From the NCBI GenBank assembly GCA_963775835.1, contig CAVZKV010000026.1:248001-312000 (forward strand): DNA of 64,000 nucleotides. The letters run 5' to 3'. Both the position numbers and the translations under genes were made by a program. Shown one piece after another: positions 53,999-62,564 of the stretch; the stretch's first letter is position 1; each line of letters starts with the position of its first letter. The DNA comes from AWTP1-13 sp963775835. Its GTDB lineage: Bacteria; Pseudomonadota; Alphaproteobacteria; Rhizobiales; Hyphomicrobiaceae. Under the pieces are notes generated by a model that was not told the origin of the DNA, ran no database searches, and saw only the letters and a program-made list of their open reading frames with translations.

Positions 53999-55096
53999 TC
54001 AGTTGAACGTGATCACGCCGCGCGCGACCGCTCCCGTCAGCAAGAGCCGGAAACCTTCGTTGATGTCGTCGAACGCGTAGGTGCGGCTGATCAACGTCAC
54101 CAAGTCGATGCGCTTATCCATGTCGAGATCGGCCAGCACGGCGAAGTCGAGGGCCGGACGAATTGAGCCGTAATAGGTGCCGGTCAGTTTCTTTTCGCCA
54201 TAAACCATGGCCGACGGCGAGATCGCGGCCCGCGCCGAAAAGGCCGGGATGCCGACGAGGACGGCATGGCCGGCCGCGGCGATGGCATCGACCACCAAGG
54301 CTGCCGTCTGTTCGCCGCCGATGGCGTCGAAGGCGTAGTCGGCACCGAAACCCGCGGTCAATTCCTGTACGCGCTTTAGGACATCTTCGTGCTTGGCGTT
54401 GATGGTATGCGTCGCACCGAACTGGCGCGCGTAGGCCAGCTTATTGTCGAGCAGGTCGCAGGCGATGATGACCTTGGCCCCGGCGAGTTTGGCCCCCTGC
54501 ACGACGTTGAGCCCGACCCCGCCGCAGCCGACCACCAATACCGAGGAGCCTGCCTCCACCTTGGCATGGCGGATCACGGCGCCGACGCCGGTGGCGACGC
54601 TGCAGCCGATAATGGCGGCGTGCGTCCACGGCAAGTCCTTACGCACCGCCACGACTTGCTCGGCCGGGCAGACGACGTATTCGGAAAAAGTGCCGATGCG
54701 GGCCATCTGGTTGACGGGTTCGCCGTTGAGCTTCACGCGCGCGCTGCCGTCATGCATGCGCCAGCGCGGGGTGTCGTTGTGTCCGCTGCACAAGACGGTG
54801 CGTCCGGTCGAACAGTAGCGGCAATGGCCGCAGTGCGGACGGAATGAGAAGATGACATGGTCACCCCGCTTGACATTGCTGACGCCGGGGCCGAGCTCGG
54901 CGACGATGCCCGCGGCCTCATGGCCGAGTACCATCGGCAAGGGGAGCGGCCAGTCGCCATTCATGATGTGCCAATCGCTCATGCACACCCCGGCAGCCTT
55001 GACTTGCACGCGCACCTCGCCGGCCCTGGGCCCCTCCTGCTCCAGGTCGAGGATTTGCAGCGGCTTGTTGACCTCGGTCAGGACGGCAGCTCGCAT
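53999..55096 (-). CDS. Zinc-dependent alcohol dehydrogenase (MDR family)
   Basis: A 365-residue medium-chain dehydrogenase. Catalytic zinc: GVCMSDWHIM (Cys), LGHEAAGIV (His-Glu). Structural zinc: PHCGHCRYCSTGRTVLC (four cysteines). Dinucleotide motif: VVGCGGVGLNVVQGA. The C-terminal AVARGVITFN and the order resemble the class III-like alcohol dehydrogenases acting on long or thiol-type alcohols. GAGGAG precedes ATG 55096. It is inserted between fumarase alpha and beta. Confidence 0.95.
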   Translation of the reverse strand: MRAAVLTEVNKPLQILDLEQEGPRAGEVRVQVKAAGVCMSDWHIMNGDWPLPLPMVLGHEAAGIVAELGPGVSNVKRGDHVIFSFRPHCGHCRYCSTGRTVLCSGHNDTPRWRMHDGSARVKLNGEPVNQMARIGTFSEYVVCPAEQVVAVRKDLPWTHAAIIGCSVATGVGAVIRHAKVEAGSSVLVVGCGGVGLNVVQGAKLAGAKVIIACDLLDNKLAYARQFGATHTINAKHEDVLKRVQELTAGFGADYAFDAIGGEQTAALVVDAIAAAGHAVLVGIPAFSARAAISPSAMVYGEKKLTGTYYGSIRPALDFAVLADLDMDKRIDLVTLISRTYAFDDINEGFRLLLTGAVARGVITFN

Positions 55097-55290
55097 CGCT
55101 CTTCTCCTCAGCTCGCATCGCAAGAAAATGCAACGAAGCGCGCGTGTCCTCGGGAACCAACCTCAATAGGTCGGTATCACGGGCCGCCGCCTCGCCGACG
55201 GCTAGGGCGGCTTGGCGGACACCCCGCGTGCAACGGGCCCGGCGAACCGGGCTCGGGCAGCGGGTTGCTCGGCGCCGGCGTTCGACCCTG

Positions 55291-56253
55291 TCATTCGGCC
55301 GCGCTGGCATGGGCGGGCTCCTGCCACTCGACGCCGGTTCGGCGCATGTAGTCGGTAAACCATTGCGGGTCGCTGCGGAACTCGGCGCGGCCGTCGGGGT
55401 ACACGCGCGCGGTAGCGCGACGCGAGGACAGGCAGAACATGTGCACGCTTATCGGCATGCCGCCGGTGTGGCAATAGCCGACCTCAATGTGGCAATCGAC
55501 CACCATGGACGAGCCCATGAAACCCATGGCACCCATGCCTATGCTGTTGCCGAGCTCTTTGAGCTCCTCTTCCAGCGCGGCGATCTTTGCGTCGGGGTTG
55601 CGCGAGCCGACGCTGCGCAGGCAAGCGGCTTGTTTGCCGAGCACCATCGAAATGTCCTTTGAGCCGCCGAGGCCTACGCCAACGATGGCGGGCTGGCAGG
55701 CGAGCCCGCGCCGGCCGAATGCGATCAACGTATCGAGGTAGAAGCGCTTGATGCCCTCGATGCCATCGCCCGGGAAGAGCATGCGGTAGTCGGAGCCGAA
55801 CAGACCACCTTTATGCACGGTGGTGAGGTCGATCCAATCGCCATCCGGATGGAACGAGTATTCGATTTCCGGTGCGCCGATCCCGCAGTTGTTATTGTGA
55901 TCGGTGCGCCAGAGCGGGTGCACGCGATTGGGTCTGAGCGGCACATCGTGCGTAGCCTTGGCGGTGGCCCGGCGCAGCGCCGCCTCCAGGGCAATCGGGC
56001 CACCCTCAACGCGCGCTTCGTTGCCGAATTTGACATACCAGCGGGGCACCCCGGTGTCGCCGCACATGGCGCGCCGGTCTTCCTTGGCGGCTTCGTAGTT
56101 TTCCAGCATGGCCTGAATGACGAAGGCGGAGAGCTCACCCTTCTCGGTGTCGGCGCAGCGGCGTAGCCCGGCTAGGTAGTCCTCGGGGATCTCGATGGCA
56201 GCCTTTGCCATCAAGGCCTCAGCGGTTCTTTGCAAGGGAGCAATGGGTATCAT
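55291..56253 (-). CDS. Class I fumarate hydratase, alpha (N-terminal) subunit
   Basis: A 320-residue iron-sulfur hydratase subunit. MCGDTGVPRWYVKFGNEA is the CxDTG cluster/substrate motif; NNNCGIGAPEIEYSF, TTVHKGGLFGSDYRM, GVGLGGSKDISMVLGKQA and NSIGMGAMGFMGSSMV also fit. In other fumarases the second position of the motif is Gln (CQDTG); the Gly form appears in many alphaproteobacterial homologues. The substrate may be fumarate, tartrate or a methylated analogue. It starts at ATG 56253 with GAGG upstream and lies 135 bases after the flavoprotein gene. Confidence 0.9.
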   Translation of the reverse strand: MIPIAPLQRTAEALMAKAAIEIPEDYLAGLRRCADTEKGELSAFVIQAMLENYEAAKEDRRAMCGDTGVPRWYVKFGNEARVEGGPIALEAALRRATAKATHDVPLRPNRVHPLWRTDHNNNCGIGAPEIEYSFHPDGDWIDLTTVHKGGLFGSDYRMLFPGDGIEGIKRFYLDTLIAFGRRGLACQPAIVGVGLGGSKDISMVLGKQAACLRSVGSRNPDAKIAALEEELKELGNSIGMGAMGFMGSSMVVDCHIEVGYCHTGGMPISVHMFCLSSRRATARVYPDGRAEFRSDPQWFTDYMRRTGVEWQEPAHASAAE

Positions 56254-56388
56254 CGGCAGACCTCGCCGGGCGCGTTGCGAACGATATGTCGCTTCCCCCG
56301 ACGGGGAAGCAAGAAAAAAGGGGCCAACTGGCGAGACAGACGGCGCCTCACGCCGCCGCAGGCAGCCCGAGCGCGCCATCAGTTTCCC

Positions 56389-58113
56389 TCACGGCGCCGC
56401 CTGCTGCAACAAGCTCTCGCCCGGCCTGACGATCGTGAACTCGACGGGCTGTGCCGTGATGGTAAGGGCGTCGTCGTGCTGGCGCACCACGGTGAAGGTT
56501 GAGCTCGCGAGATCGCCCGCTTCCGGGAAGTCTTCGCGGAAATGTGCGCCGCGACTGTTCTCGCGCTTGAGCGCGGCCGCCACAATCGCTTTCGACACCT
56601 CGATCAGGGAACGCAGGTTTAGCCAATCGTGCCAGGTCAGATTGAAAAGGCGCTCGCCGTCGGCCAGGCCGCTTGCCAATAGTTCGCGCTCCAGCTCATC
56701 GATCGTCGACATGCCCCGCCGCAACCCGGCGGTGTCGCGGATGACGCCGACATCGTCCCACATGACATCGAGCAACCGTTCACGGAGTTGATTGAGATCG
56801 CCGCGGGGGACGCCGAAGGGATGCTGCGCGCGCGCCAATTCAAATCGCAATACCGCTTCGTCGGGCGGTCGCTCGGTCGGGTTGCGCGCAATCCAGTTTG
56901 CCATGGTGTCTCCGGCAATACCGCCGAACACCGTTGAGTTGGCAACACCATTACCGCCCAGGCGGTTGGCACCGTGCGCGCCGCCCGCGTCCTCGCCGGC
57001 CACGAACAGACCCGGCAATTCGGTGGCGGTGTTGACCTCGCAAATCAGGCCGCCCATCAGGTAATGCGCGGTCGGTACGACTTCGACCAGCCCGGCCGCC
57101 AGGTCGAAGCCACAATCGGCGCAGCGCTCGACCATGCCCTTGAATTGCTTGGCGACCTGGCCCGGCCCGAGGTGGCCCATCTTGAGGTAGACGCCGCCGT
57201 GCGGCGTGGTGCGCCCGGCACGCATCTCCTCAAAGATGCAGCGCGATACGAAATCCCGCGTGGCCCGTTCGGCGCGCGGGTCGCGCGCCTGCATGAAGCG
57301 TTCACCTGCACCATTGATGAGATGCCCGCCGGCACCGCGAAGGCCTTCCTCGAGCACGGTTCCGGTCATGCGCGTGTCGGGGCCCGCAAGCAGGCCCGTC
57401 GGATGGAACTGCACCATCTCCATGTCGCGCAACGGCAGACCTAGGCGTAGCGCCATGGCAAGCCCGTCCATGCTCTTGTCGCCGGAAGGCGTGTGGTAGC
57501 GATACATGGTTGGGCCGCCGCCGGTTGCCAGCAGCACGGCCTTGGCGGCCACATAGCGAAAGGTGCCCGAACGCATATCGATCAGCAAAACGCCGGCCAG
57601 TGCCCGCCGGTCGGCCGTTGGAATGAGCGCTACCGCGCGATGCTCTTCGAGGCGCTGGATCGGCCGCGCCCAAACCTGCTCCATCAACCGGTTGATGATC
57701 TCGATCCCGGTAAGATCGCCCTTGTGCACGGTGCGATCGAAGGTCTGGCCGGCAAATGCCTTGCCATGCAGCGTCCCGTCGGGGTTGCGATCGAAGAAAC
57801 AGCCGACCTCGTTTTCCAGCTCCTGCACGCGCTCGACGGCCTTGCTCACGAGCGTCCAGGCCATGTTCTGGTTGGGCAGCCACTTGCCGCCCTCGATGGT
57901 ATCCATGAAGTGACGCTCGATGGAGTCACCCGGGTTGAGCGCGACGTTGTAGCCGCCTTGGACCATGCGCGTGCAGCCGCACTTCCCGATGAGGCCCTTG
58001 CTGGCGATGGCAATGCCGAGGTCCGGGTTGGCCTGATAGGCGTGCAAAGCCGCAAACAGACCGGCGCCGCCGGAACCCAGGATTAAGACATCGGTCGCGA
58101 CCCGTTCGAGCAT
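56389..58113 (-). CDS. Fumarate reductase/succinate dehydrogenase flavoprotein subunit, non-covalent FAD type
   Basis: A 574-residue flavoprotein. FAD motif: VLILGSGGAGLFAALHA. Catalytic residues: FHPTG, the arginine in ERATRDFVSR, and the histidine in VVPTAHYLMGGL. FAD C-terminal contact: GEDAGGAHGANRLGGNGVANSTVFG. The usual covalent-FAD histidine (HTVAAQGG in SdhA) is replaced: the segment reads GKCGCTRMVQGGYN, with Cys at that place. FAD is therefore probably bound non-covalently, as in L-aspartate oxidase or thiol:fumarate reductase. The direction and the natural electron partner are uncertain. Confidence 0.92.
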   Translation of the reverse strand: MLERVATDVLILGSGGAGLFAALHAYQANPDLGIAIASKGLIGKCGCTRMVQGGYNVALNPGDSIERHFMDTIEGGKWLPNQNMAWTLVSKAVERVQELENEVGCFFDRNPDGTLHGKAFAGQTFDRTVHKGDLTGIEIINRLMEQVWARPIQRLEEHRAVALIPTADRRALAGVLLIDMRSGTFRYVAAKAVLLATGGGPTMYRYHTPSGDKSMDGLAMALRLGLPLRDMEMVQFHPTGLLAGPDTRMTGTVLEEGLRGAGGHLINGAGERFMQARDPRAERATRDFVSRCIFEEMRAGRTTPHGGVYLKMGHLGPGQVAKQFKGMVERCADCGFDLAAGLVEVVPTAHYLMGGLICEVNTATELPGLFVAGEDAGGAHGANRLGGNGVANSTVFGGIAGDTMANWIARNPTERPPDEAVLRFELARAQHPFGVPRGDLNQLRERLLDVMWDDVGVIRDTAGLRRGMSTIDELERELLASGLADGERLFNLTWHDWLNLRSLIEVSKAIVAAALKRENSRGAHFREDFPEAGDLASSTFTVVRQHDDALTITAQPVEFTIVRPGESLLQQAAP

Positions 58114-58129
58114 GATCCTTTCACCGCAG

Positions 58130-58507
58130 TTAGGCGGCGCGCACAAGAAAGACGAGCGCCAGCATCGAGGCGGTCAGCAGCGCTCCCGCCACCAGCTGTT
58201 GGTGGCCGGCAAACCAGGGCAGGTTCTCAAGGAGCAGGATGCGGATGCCTCCGAGCAAATGCAGCGCAAGTAGGAACACGAGACCCGTCTCGGCGAGCTT
58301 GACCGCGGGGTTGGCCGTCCAGCGCAGGAAGCCATCAAGCGCCGCCTCGCTTTTGAGGACCAGCGCGAAAACCAGGAAGTGCAGGGGTAGAAAGGCGGCC
58401 AACGCCAGGCCCGAGATGCGATGCAGCAAGGCGGCCAGCCACAAGGGATCGCGGCGATGGCCGCTGGTATTGGGGGCACGCTGCGGCCGTCCCCGGTTGC
58501 CGTTCAT
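58130..58507 (-). CDS. Membrane anchor subunit, SdhC/SdhD-like (second)
   Basis: A 125-residue protein with three hydrophobic helices. WLAALLHRISGLALAAFLPLHFLVF contains the RISG quinone/haem motif and two histidines, and LALHLLGGIRIL has the HxxxGxR haem-ligand pattern. It should anchor the flavoprotein/iron-sulfur pair to the membrane and pass electrons to or from quinone. It overlaps the preceding anchor gene by 4 bases and lies 16 bases before the flavoprotein gene. Confidence 0.88.
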   Translation of the reverse strand: MNGNRGRPQRAPNTSGHRRDPLWLAALLHRISGLALAAFLPLHFLVFALVLKSEAALDGFLRWTANPAVKLAETGLVFLLALHLLGGIRILLLENLPWFAGHQQLVAGALLTASMLALVFLVRAA

Positions 58508-58833
58508 ACCAGCACCACCGCTGCGACCGCGGTCAGACCGAGGGCAGCCAGCAGCAGGCCGCAGGCCCACATCAGCGCCTCGAGCGCGCCATCGCGCCAA
58601 CGCGTCCATTCGCTGGCAATGACGCGCACGCCAATTGCAGCGTGAGTGGCGGCAGCCACAACGAAAGCCGCATAGAAGGCACCCCAAAGCAGGCTGCCGC
58701 GCGTCCGAGCCAGGATGTCGGCGGCGCTCAAACCGCGGCTGCTGGCATAGAAAATGACGCCAAGATGAATCAACAGCAGGGGCGCCATGAAAGCGGCGCT
58801 GGCGCGCTGGAGCACATAAAGGCGCACGTTCAC
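58504..58833 (-). CDS. Membrane anchor subunit, SdhC/FrdC-like (first)
   Basis: A 109-residue, three-helix protein from GTG 58833. LQRASAAFMAPLLLIHLGVIFYASS and ATHAAIGVRVIASEW (HxxxGxR) give the haem/quinone-type histidines. The GTG overlaps the iron-sulfur subunit stop (GTGA at 58830-58833) and the gene ends in a 4-base overlap with the next anchor, so all three are coupled. Confidence 0.88.
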   Translation of the reverse strand: MNVRLYVLQRASAAFMAPLLLIHLGVIFYASSRGLSAADILARTRGSLLWGAFYAAFVVAAATHAAIGVRVIASEWTRWRDGALEALMWACGLLLAALGLTAVAAVVLV

Positions 58834-59546
58834 TCGAGCTCTCCCCTGAGGTAGGCCTGCATGGTGTGGCGCTTGAGACCGGCGATGGCGGCGGTCGGGT
58901 TCAATGCGTTTGGGCAGTGCTGCTGGCAACTTTGATGCGAATGGCAGGTGTGGCAGCCCCCGGCGGCGGCAACGGCAGCGAGCCGCTGCCGATTGCCCGT
59001 GTCGCGCACGTCGTTTACCAACGTCCAGGCCCGGTTGAGCGCGGCTGGCCCCAGGTAGTCCGCGTTCCAGCGCACCGTATCGCAAGCGGCATAGCACACC
59101 GCGCAGTTGATACATTCAATGGCGGCGTCTGCGGCCAGGCGCGCCGCCGTCGTTGGCAGGATGCGCTCGATCGCGTCCTCCCGCGTCAGGCGCGGTGTGA
59201 ACACCGCCTTGGCCTTCTGCCATTTCTCGAAGAAGGGCCGCAGGTCGCACGCCAGGTCTTTGATGATCGGGAGATTGGCGAGCGGCCCGATCTCGAGCCT
59301 GCCATTATTGACAACCTTTGCCGTATGCGTCCGACAGGTCCAACGCGGCCGGCCGTTCACCGTCATGGCGCAGCTGCCGCACATGCCCACGCGACAGGCA
59401 AACCGGTAGGCCAGCGTGGGATCGACGTTGCGTTGCACCCAAGTTACGACGTCGAGCACGGTCTGATTGTCACGCTGCGGCACGCGGTACACCTGATAGC
59501 TGCCGTCCGCCTTGCCGCGCCACAGCGATACTGCGATTTCGCCCAT
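58830..59546 (-). CDS. Fumarate reductase/succinate dehydrogenase iron-sulfur subunit
   Basis: A 238-residue protein. [2Fe-2S] domain: FACRVGMCGSCAMTVNG with a fourth cysteine in RWTCRTH. C-terminal ferredoxin domain: ECINCAVCYAACDTV and CHTCHSHQSCQQHCPNALNP, giving the [4Fe-4S] and [3Fe-4S] clusters. I choose ATG 59546; the longer frame, to 59564, would overlap the molybdoenzyme stop at 59552. It heads the coupled set with the two anchors and the flavoprotein. Confidence 0.94.
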   Translation of the reverse strand: MGEIAVSLWRGKADGSYQVYRVPQRDNQTVLDVVTWVQRNVDPTLAYRFACRVGMCGSCAMTVNGRPRWTCRTHTAKVVNNGRLEIGPLANLPIIKDLACDLRPFFEKWQKAKAVFTPRLTREDAIERILPTTAARLAADAAIECINCAVCYAACDTVRWNADYLGPAALNRAWTLVNDVRDTGNRQRLAAVAAAGGCHTCHSHQSCQQHCPNALNPTAAIAGLKRHTMQAYLRGELE

Positions 59547-59551
59547 TGTCG

Positions 59552-60655
59552 TTATCTTACCCAAACCCGCACGCGTTGCACGGCGTTGTTGCCGAACCCG
59601 CCCGAGTCCCAGCGTGGCTCGAGCGGTTGGGTTTCACCGTTGGCGTCGGTAGCCCGGCAGGCCAACTCGTACTCGCCCGCTTGGGCTTGCCACATATACC
59701 GCCAGGCTTGCCAGGCAAATTTGCCTTGCGGCGAATCGAGGCTGGCCGGCTGCCAGCGGTCGTTGATGGCAACTTCCACGTGCGCGATTGGGACGCCGCC
59801 GCCGGACCAGGCTCGACCGAAAACCTCGGTGGTGCCCGCATCGAGCAGGCGATGGCGGGAATACCAGTCGGGAATACCCGGTGGCACCAGCAGCGCTTTG
59901 ACGCGCATGTGCGTGACGGGCGTGCCCGGCAGGCCGGGCGCGGGGCGGTAGTGATAGCCGACGGCTTGCTGGAATCCCTGGTAGGGCTGAGGCAGGGCTT
60001 CGATGCGTGTTAGCCATTTGACGTTACCCATGCCGTACCAGCCTGGCACGATCAGGCGCAATGGATAGCCGTGCTGGGGCAGCAGCGGCTGGCCGTTCAT
60101 GGCCCAAGCCAGCAGCACATCTTCGCTGAGCGCCAGCTCAGGCGTGAGACTGCGGCCAAAACTGTGCTCGACGCCCCGATCGAAACCGCGGTCGGCGCCG
60201 ATAAAAGCGATCTCGATCACATCATCATCCAGTTGCGCGCGCTCAAGCACATGCTTGAGGGCAGTGCCGGTCCATTCGGCGGTTCCCACCGCCTCGTGCA
60301 GCCAGGGCATGCTGGGGTAGCGCGGCGTCAGCAGCCCGCGGCCGTTGCCGGCGCATTCCATGGTCACGCGCAGCGTGCGTGCCGGCAGCGCTTTGAGATC
60401 GGCGAGCGACCACGACATCGGCCTGAAGACGTGCCCTTGTAGGGCGAGCTGCCAGCTATCGTCCGCAACGTAGGGAACGTCGAAGTGATTGAGCAGATAG
60501 TGCAAGCCCACGGGCGTCACGTCGTGACGTAGCGCTTCCAACAAAACGCCCGCGTTGCGATTGGCGAGCCGCACCTCATCGACGGCAAACGCCGCCTCAA
60601 CATGCTCTCGTCGCTTGGCTTCGGTGAACGGATTGGGCTCGGCCATCGCCGCCAT
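59552..60655 (-). CDS. Sulfite oxidase family molybdoenzyme
   Basis: A 367-residue protein of the SuoX/SoxC family. The molybdenum-cysteine motif is VTMECAGNGRGLL, WTGTALKHVL follows, and GYPLRLIVPGWYGMGNVKWLTRIE is the classic molybdopterin-binding stretch. A C-terminal Mo-co dimerisation domain covers about residues 255-365. No haem domain and no signal peptide are evident, so a cytoplasmic site or a partner-exported form is open. It ends 5 bases before the iron-sulfur subunit start, so it is probably in the same operon. Confidence 0.92.
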   Translation of the reverse strand: MAAMAEPNPFTEAKRREHVEAAFAVDEVRLANRNAGVLLEALRHDVTPVGLHYLLNHFDVPYVADDSWQLALQGHVFRPMSWSLADLKALPARTLRVTMECAGNGRGLLTPRYPSMPWLHEAVGTAEWTGTALKHVLERAQLDDDVIEIAFIGADRGFDRGVEHSFGRSLTPELALSEDVLLAWAMNGQPLLPQHGYPLRLIVPGWYGMGNVKWLTRIEALPQPYQGFQQAVGYHYRPAPGLPGTPVTHMRVKALLVPPGIPDWYSRHRLLDAGTTEVFGRAWSGGGVPIAHVEVAINDRWQPASLDSPQGKFAWQAWRYMWQAQAGEYELACRATDANGETQPLEPRWDSGGFGNNAVQRVRVWVR

Positions 60656-60754
60656 TATAGCCGCAATTCTTGCTATCGCGATTCTTCCTATCAGGTGGCG
60701 TCGATATGGCGCCGCAGAGGCTGCGGTCGCCCGCCAGGCGCGCGCCCCGCAAGG

Positions 60755-61657
60755 TCACTTCAGTCCCGCGAGCTCCCCAAGGGTCAGGGCAAAGACCTCG
60801 CCCTCGCTGCCGGCGGTGTCGAGCCAAAGGAATGGCAGCCGAGGGAATTGCTGCTGCAGGGGCGCGCGGCCGCTGCCGACCTCGACCACCAGGATGCCCG
60901 CGGCCGAAAGATGATCGGCCGCCATGGCAAGGATACGGCGCACGAACTCCAAGCCGTCGATGCCGCCGGCGTGCGCCAGCCTAGGCTCGGCCGCGTGCTC
61001 CGGCGGGAAGGCGGCAATGGCATCTTCGCGCACGTAGGGGGGATTGGCCAAAATGAGGTCATAGCGCCGGCCCGAGAGCGCCGCGAACAAGTCGGATTGC
61101 AGCAGGTTGATGCGCCCCTCGAGCCCATAGTCGCGCACATTGCGCCGGGCGACGTCAAGGGCGGCGGTGGAGACGTCGCTGGCATCGATGAGGGCGTTTG
61201 GAAAGGCGATCGCTGCCAAGATCGCCAAGCAACCGGACCCGGTACAGATGTCGAGCGCGCGTCCGATTGCATCGGGGTCCTGCACAACGTCGGCAAGGCG
61301 TCCCGCCAGCAATTCACCGATGTAGGAGCGGGGCACGATAACGCGCTCGTCCACGTAGAAGGAATGCCCCTGGATCCAGGCCTCGTTGGTCAGATAGGAC
61401 GCGGGCTTGCGCGTGCTAACCCGGGTTTCAATGACCTTCGCCAGTGCCTGGCGCTCGGTTGGCAGCAATTGCGCGTCGAGCCACGGTTCAAGCTGATCGA
61501 TCGGTAGATGCAAAGTATGCAAAATGAGATAAGCGGCTTCGTCGATGGCGTTGGTTGTGCCATGACCATAACTAAGATCGGCCGCACGAAAACGGCTGAC
61601 CGCATAACGCAGCCAGTCGCGCACCGTCTTAAACTGCTGATCCGGTCCGATCTCCAC
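60755..61657 (-). CDS. prmB: 50S ribosomal protein L3 N5-glutamine methyltransferase
   Basis: Methylates a glutamine in ribosomal protein L3. VRDWLRYAVSRFRAADLSYGHGTTNAIDEAAYL is the PrmB-specific opening (given only in outline: VRDWLRYA...GHGTTNAIDEA). The SAM motif is ALDICTGSGCLAI and the catalytic NPPY motif is LILANPPYVRED. GGIDGLEFVRRIL is also typical. I choose GTG 61657, close to the family start; the frame opens to 61741 without a family match. Confidence 0.94.
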   Translation of the reverse strand: MEIGPDQQFKTVRDWLRYAVSRFRAADLSYGHGTTNAIDEAAYLILHTLHLPIDQLEPWLDAQLLPTERQALAKVIETRVSTRKPASYLTNEAWIQGHSFYVDERVIVPRSYIGELLAGRLADVVQDPDAIGRALDICTGSGCLAILAAIAFPNALIDASDVSTAALDVARRNVRDYGLEGRINLLQSDLFAALSGRRYDLILANPPYVREDAIAAFPPEHAAEPRLAHAGGIDGLEFVRRILAMAADHLSAAGILVVEVGSGRAPLQQQFPRLPFLWLDTAGSEGEVFALTLGELAGLK

Positions 61658-62144
61658 CCTAACCGCCCATGATAATCCGCTCTTCGCGCGGTGTCGGCTT
61701 CGCCATTGCCCTTTTTCCGATGAATATGTTTCCGCGCGCAATCTTTCTCTAAAGCGCTCTGCAGGCGTGGCCGCCGCAGTTCGGCGGCGCCATGCCCGCC
61801 GGCCCGTAACGCCGCCGCATCAAAATAGGAGCGACCAATTTAAGGTCTTGTATGAAATATGCAATTCATGCTGCCAGCGCCTGCGACCTACTCTTGCCTG
61901 CAAGGCGCTGCGGCGCGCAATCCTCGCCGCTTTTGGTACTTTCGGCGCGCCGGCGAGACCAAAAGAAGGTTCCAACATTCTGTTAGCGACGGCAGCTAGG
62001 AATCAATCGCAACTGCAAATGCCGAACGGGCATCACCAATTTTCTACCAGAACGCCGTGTGAGAAAACGGTTGAGATTTGGAATATTTTAAGCCATTCAA
62101 TCTACGTGGTGCGACAGCGACGGACTTCAGGGGAATATACAATT
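61658..62144. other. Divergent intergenic region upstream of prmB and the H-NS-like gene
   Basis: About 487 bases with no supported gene. The right part (about 61980-62140) is more AT-rich than the genome average and should contain the promoter of the H-NS-like gene. H-NS-type proteins often bind AT-rich DNA upstream of their own gene, but no defined site can be read. Confidence 0.45.
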
Positions 62145-62459
62145 ATGGCCAAAGACCTGGACAAAATGTCCTTCAAAGAGCTGCAGGAACTCGAGTTGAA
62201 GTTGAAGAAAGCCAAAGCGAGCGCAGAGGATCGGACACGCGCTGAAGTTCGCAGCAAGGTGGAAGCTCTGATCGCCAGCGCGGGTTTTAAGGTGAGCGAG
62301 ATCTTCGGCGGGCGCGGCGGAAAAGGGCGTACCGTGGCTGCCAAGTATGCCAATCCGGATGATCCGTCCGAAACTTGGACCGGGCGTGGCCGCAAACCCA
62401 GGTGGCTTGCCGCCAAACTAAAGGGCGGCGACCGCATTGAAAAATTTTTGATCAAATAA
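62145..62459 (+). CDS. H-NS/HvrA-like nucleoid-associated DNA-binding protein
   Basis: A 104-residue protein. A helical oligomerisation region (MAKDLDKMSFKELQELELKLKKAKAS) covers the first half. The C-terminal DNA-binding motif is YANPDDPSETWTGRGRKPRW, close to the alphaproteobacterial HvrA/SPB form of the H-NS signature (W-TGRGR-P-W). Such proteins bind AT-rich DNA and silence or adjust genes. AGGGGA precedes ATG 62145. Confidence 0.93.
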   Translation: MAKDLDKMSFKELQELELKLKKAKASAEDRTRAEVRSKVEALIASAGFKVSEIFGGRGGKGRTVAAKYANPDDPSETWTGRGRKPRWLAAKLKGGDRIEKFLIK

Positions 62460-62564
62460 ATGCCACGTCGGCTGGCAATCGTGGCGGTCGTTGCCAGACG
62501 CCGCCCGCGATGCGCCGCCGGTGGGCAAGAGAAGAGGTGGGGGAAGAACGGCGGCGCCGCGCTC

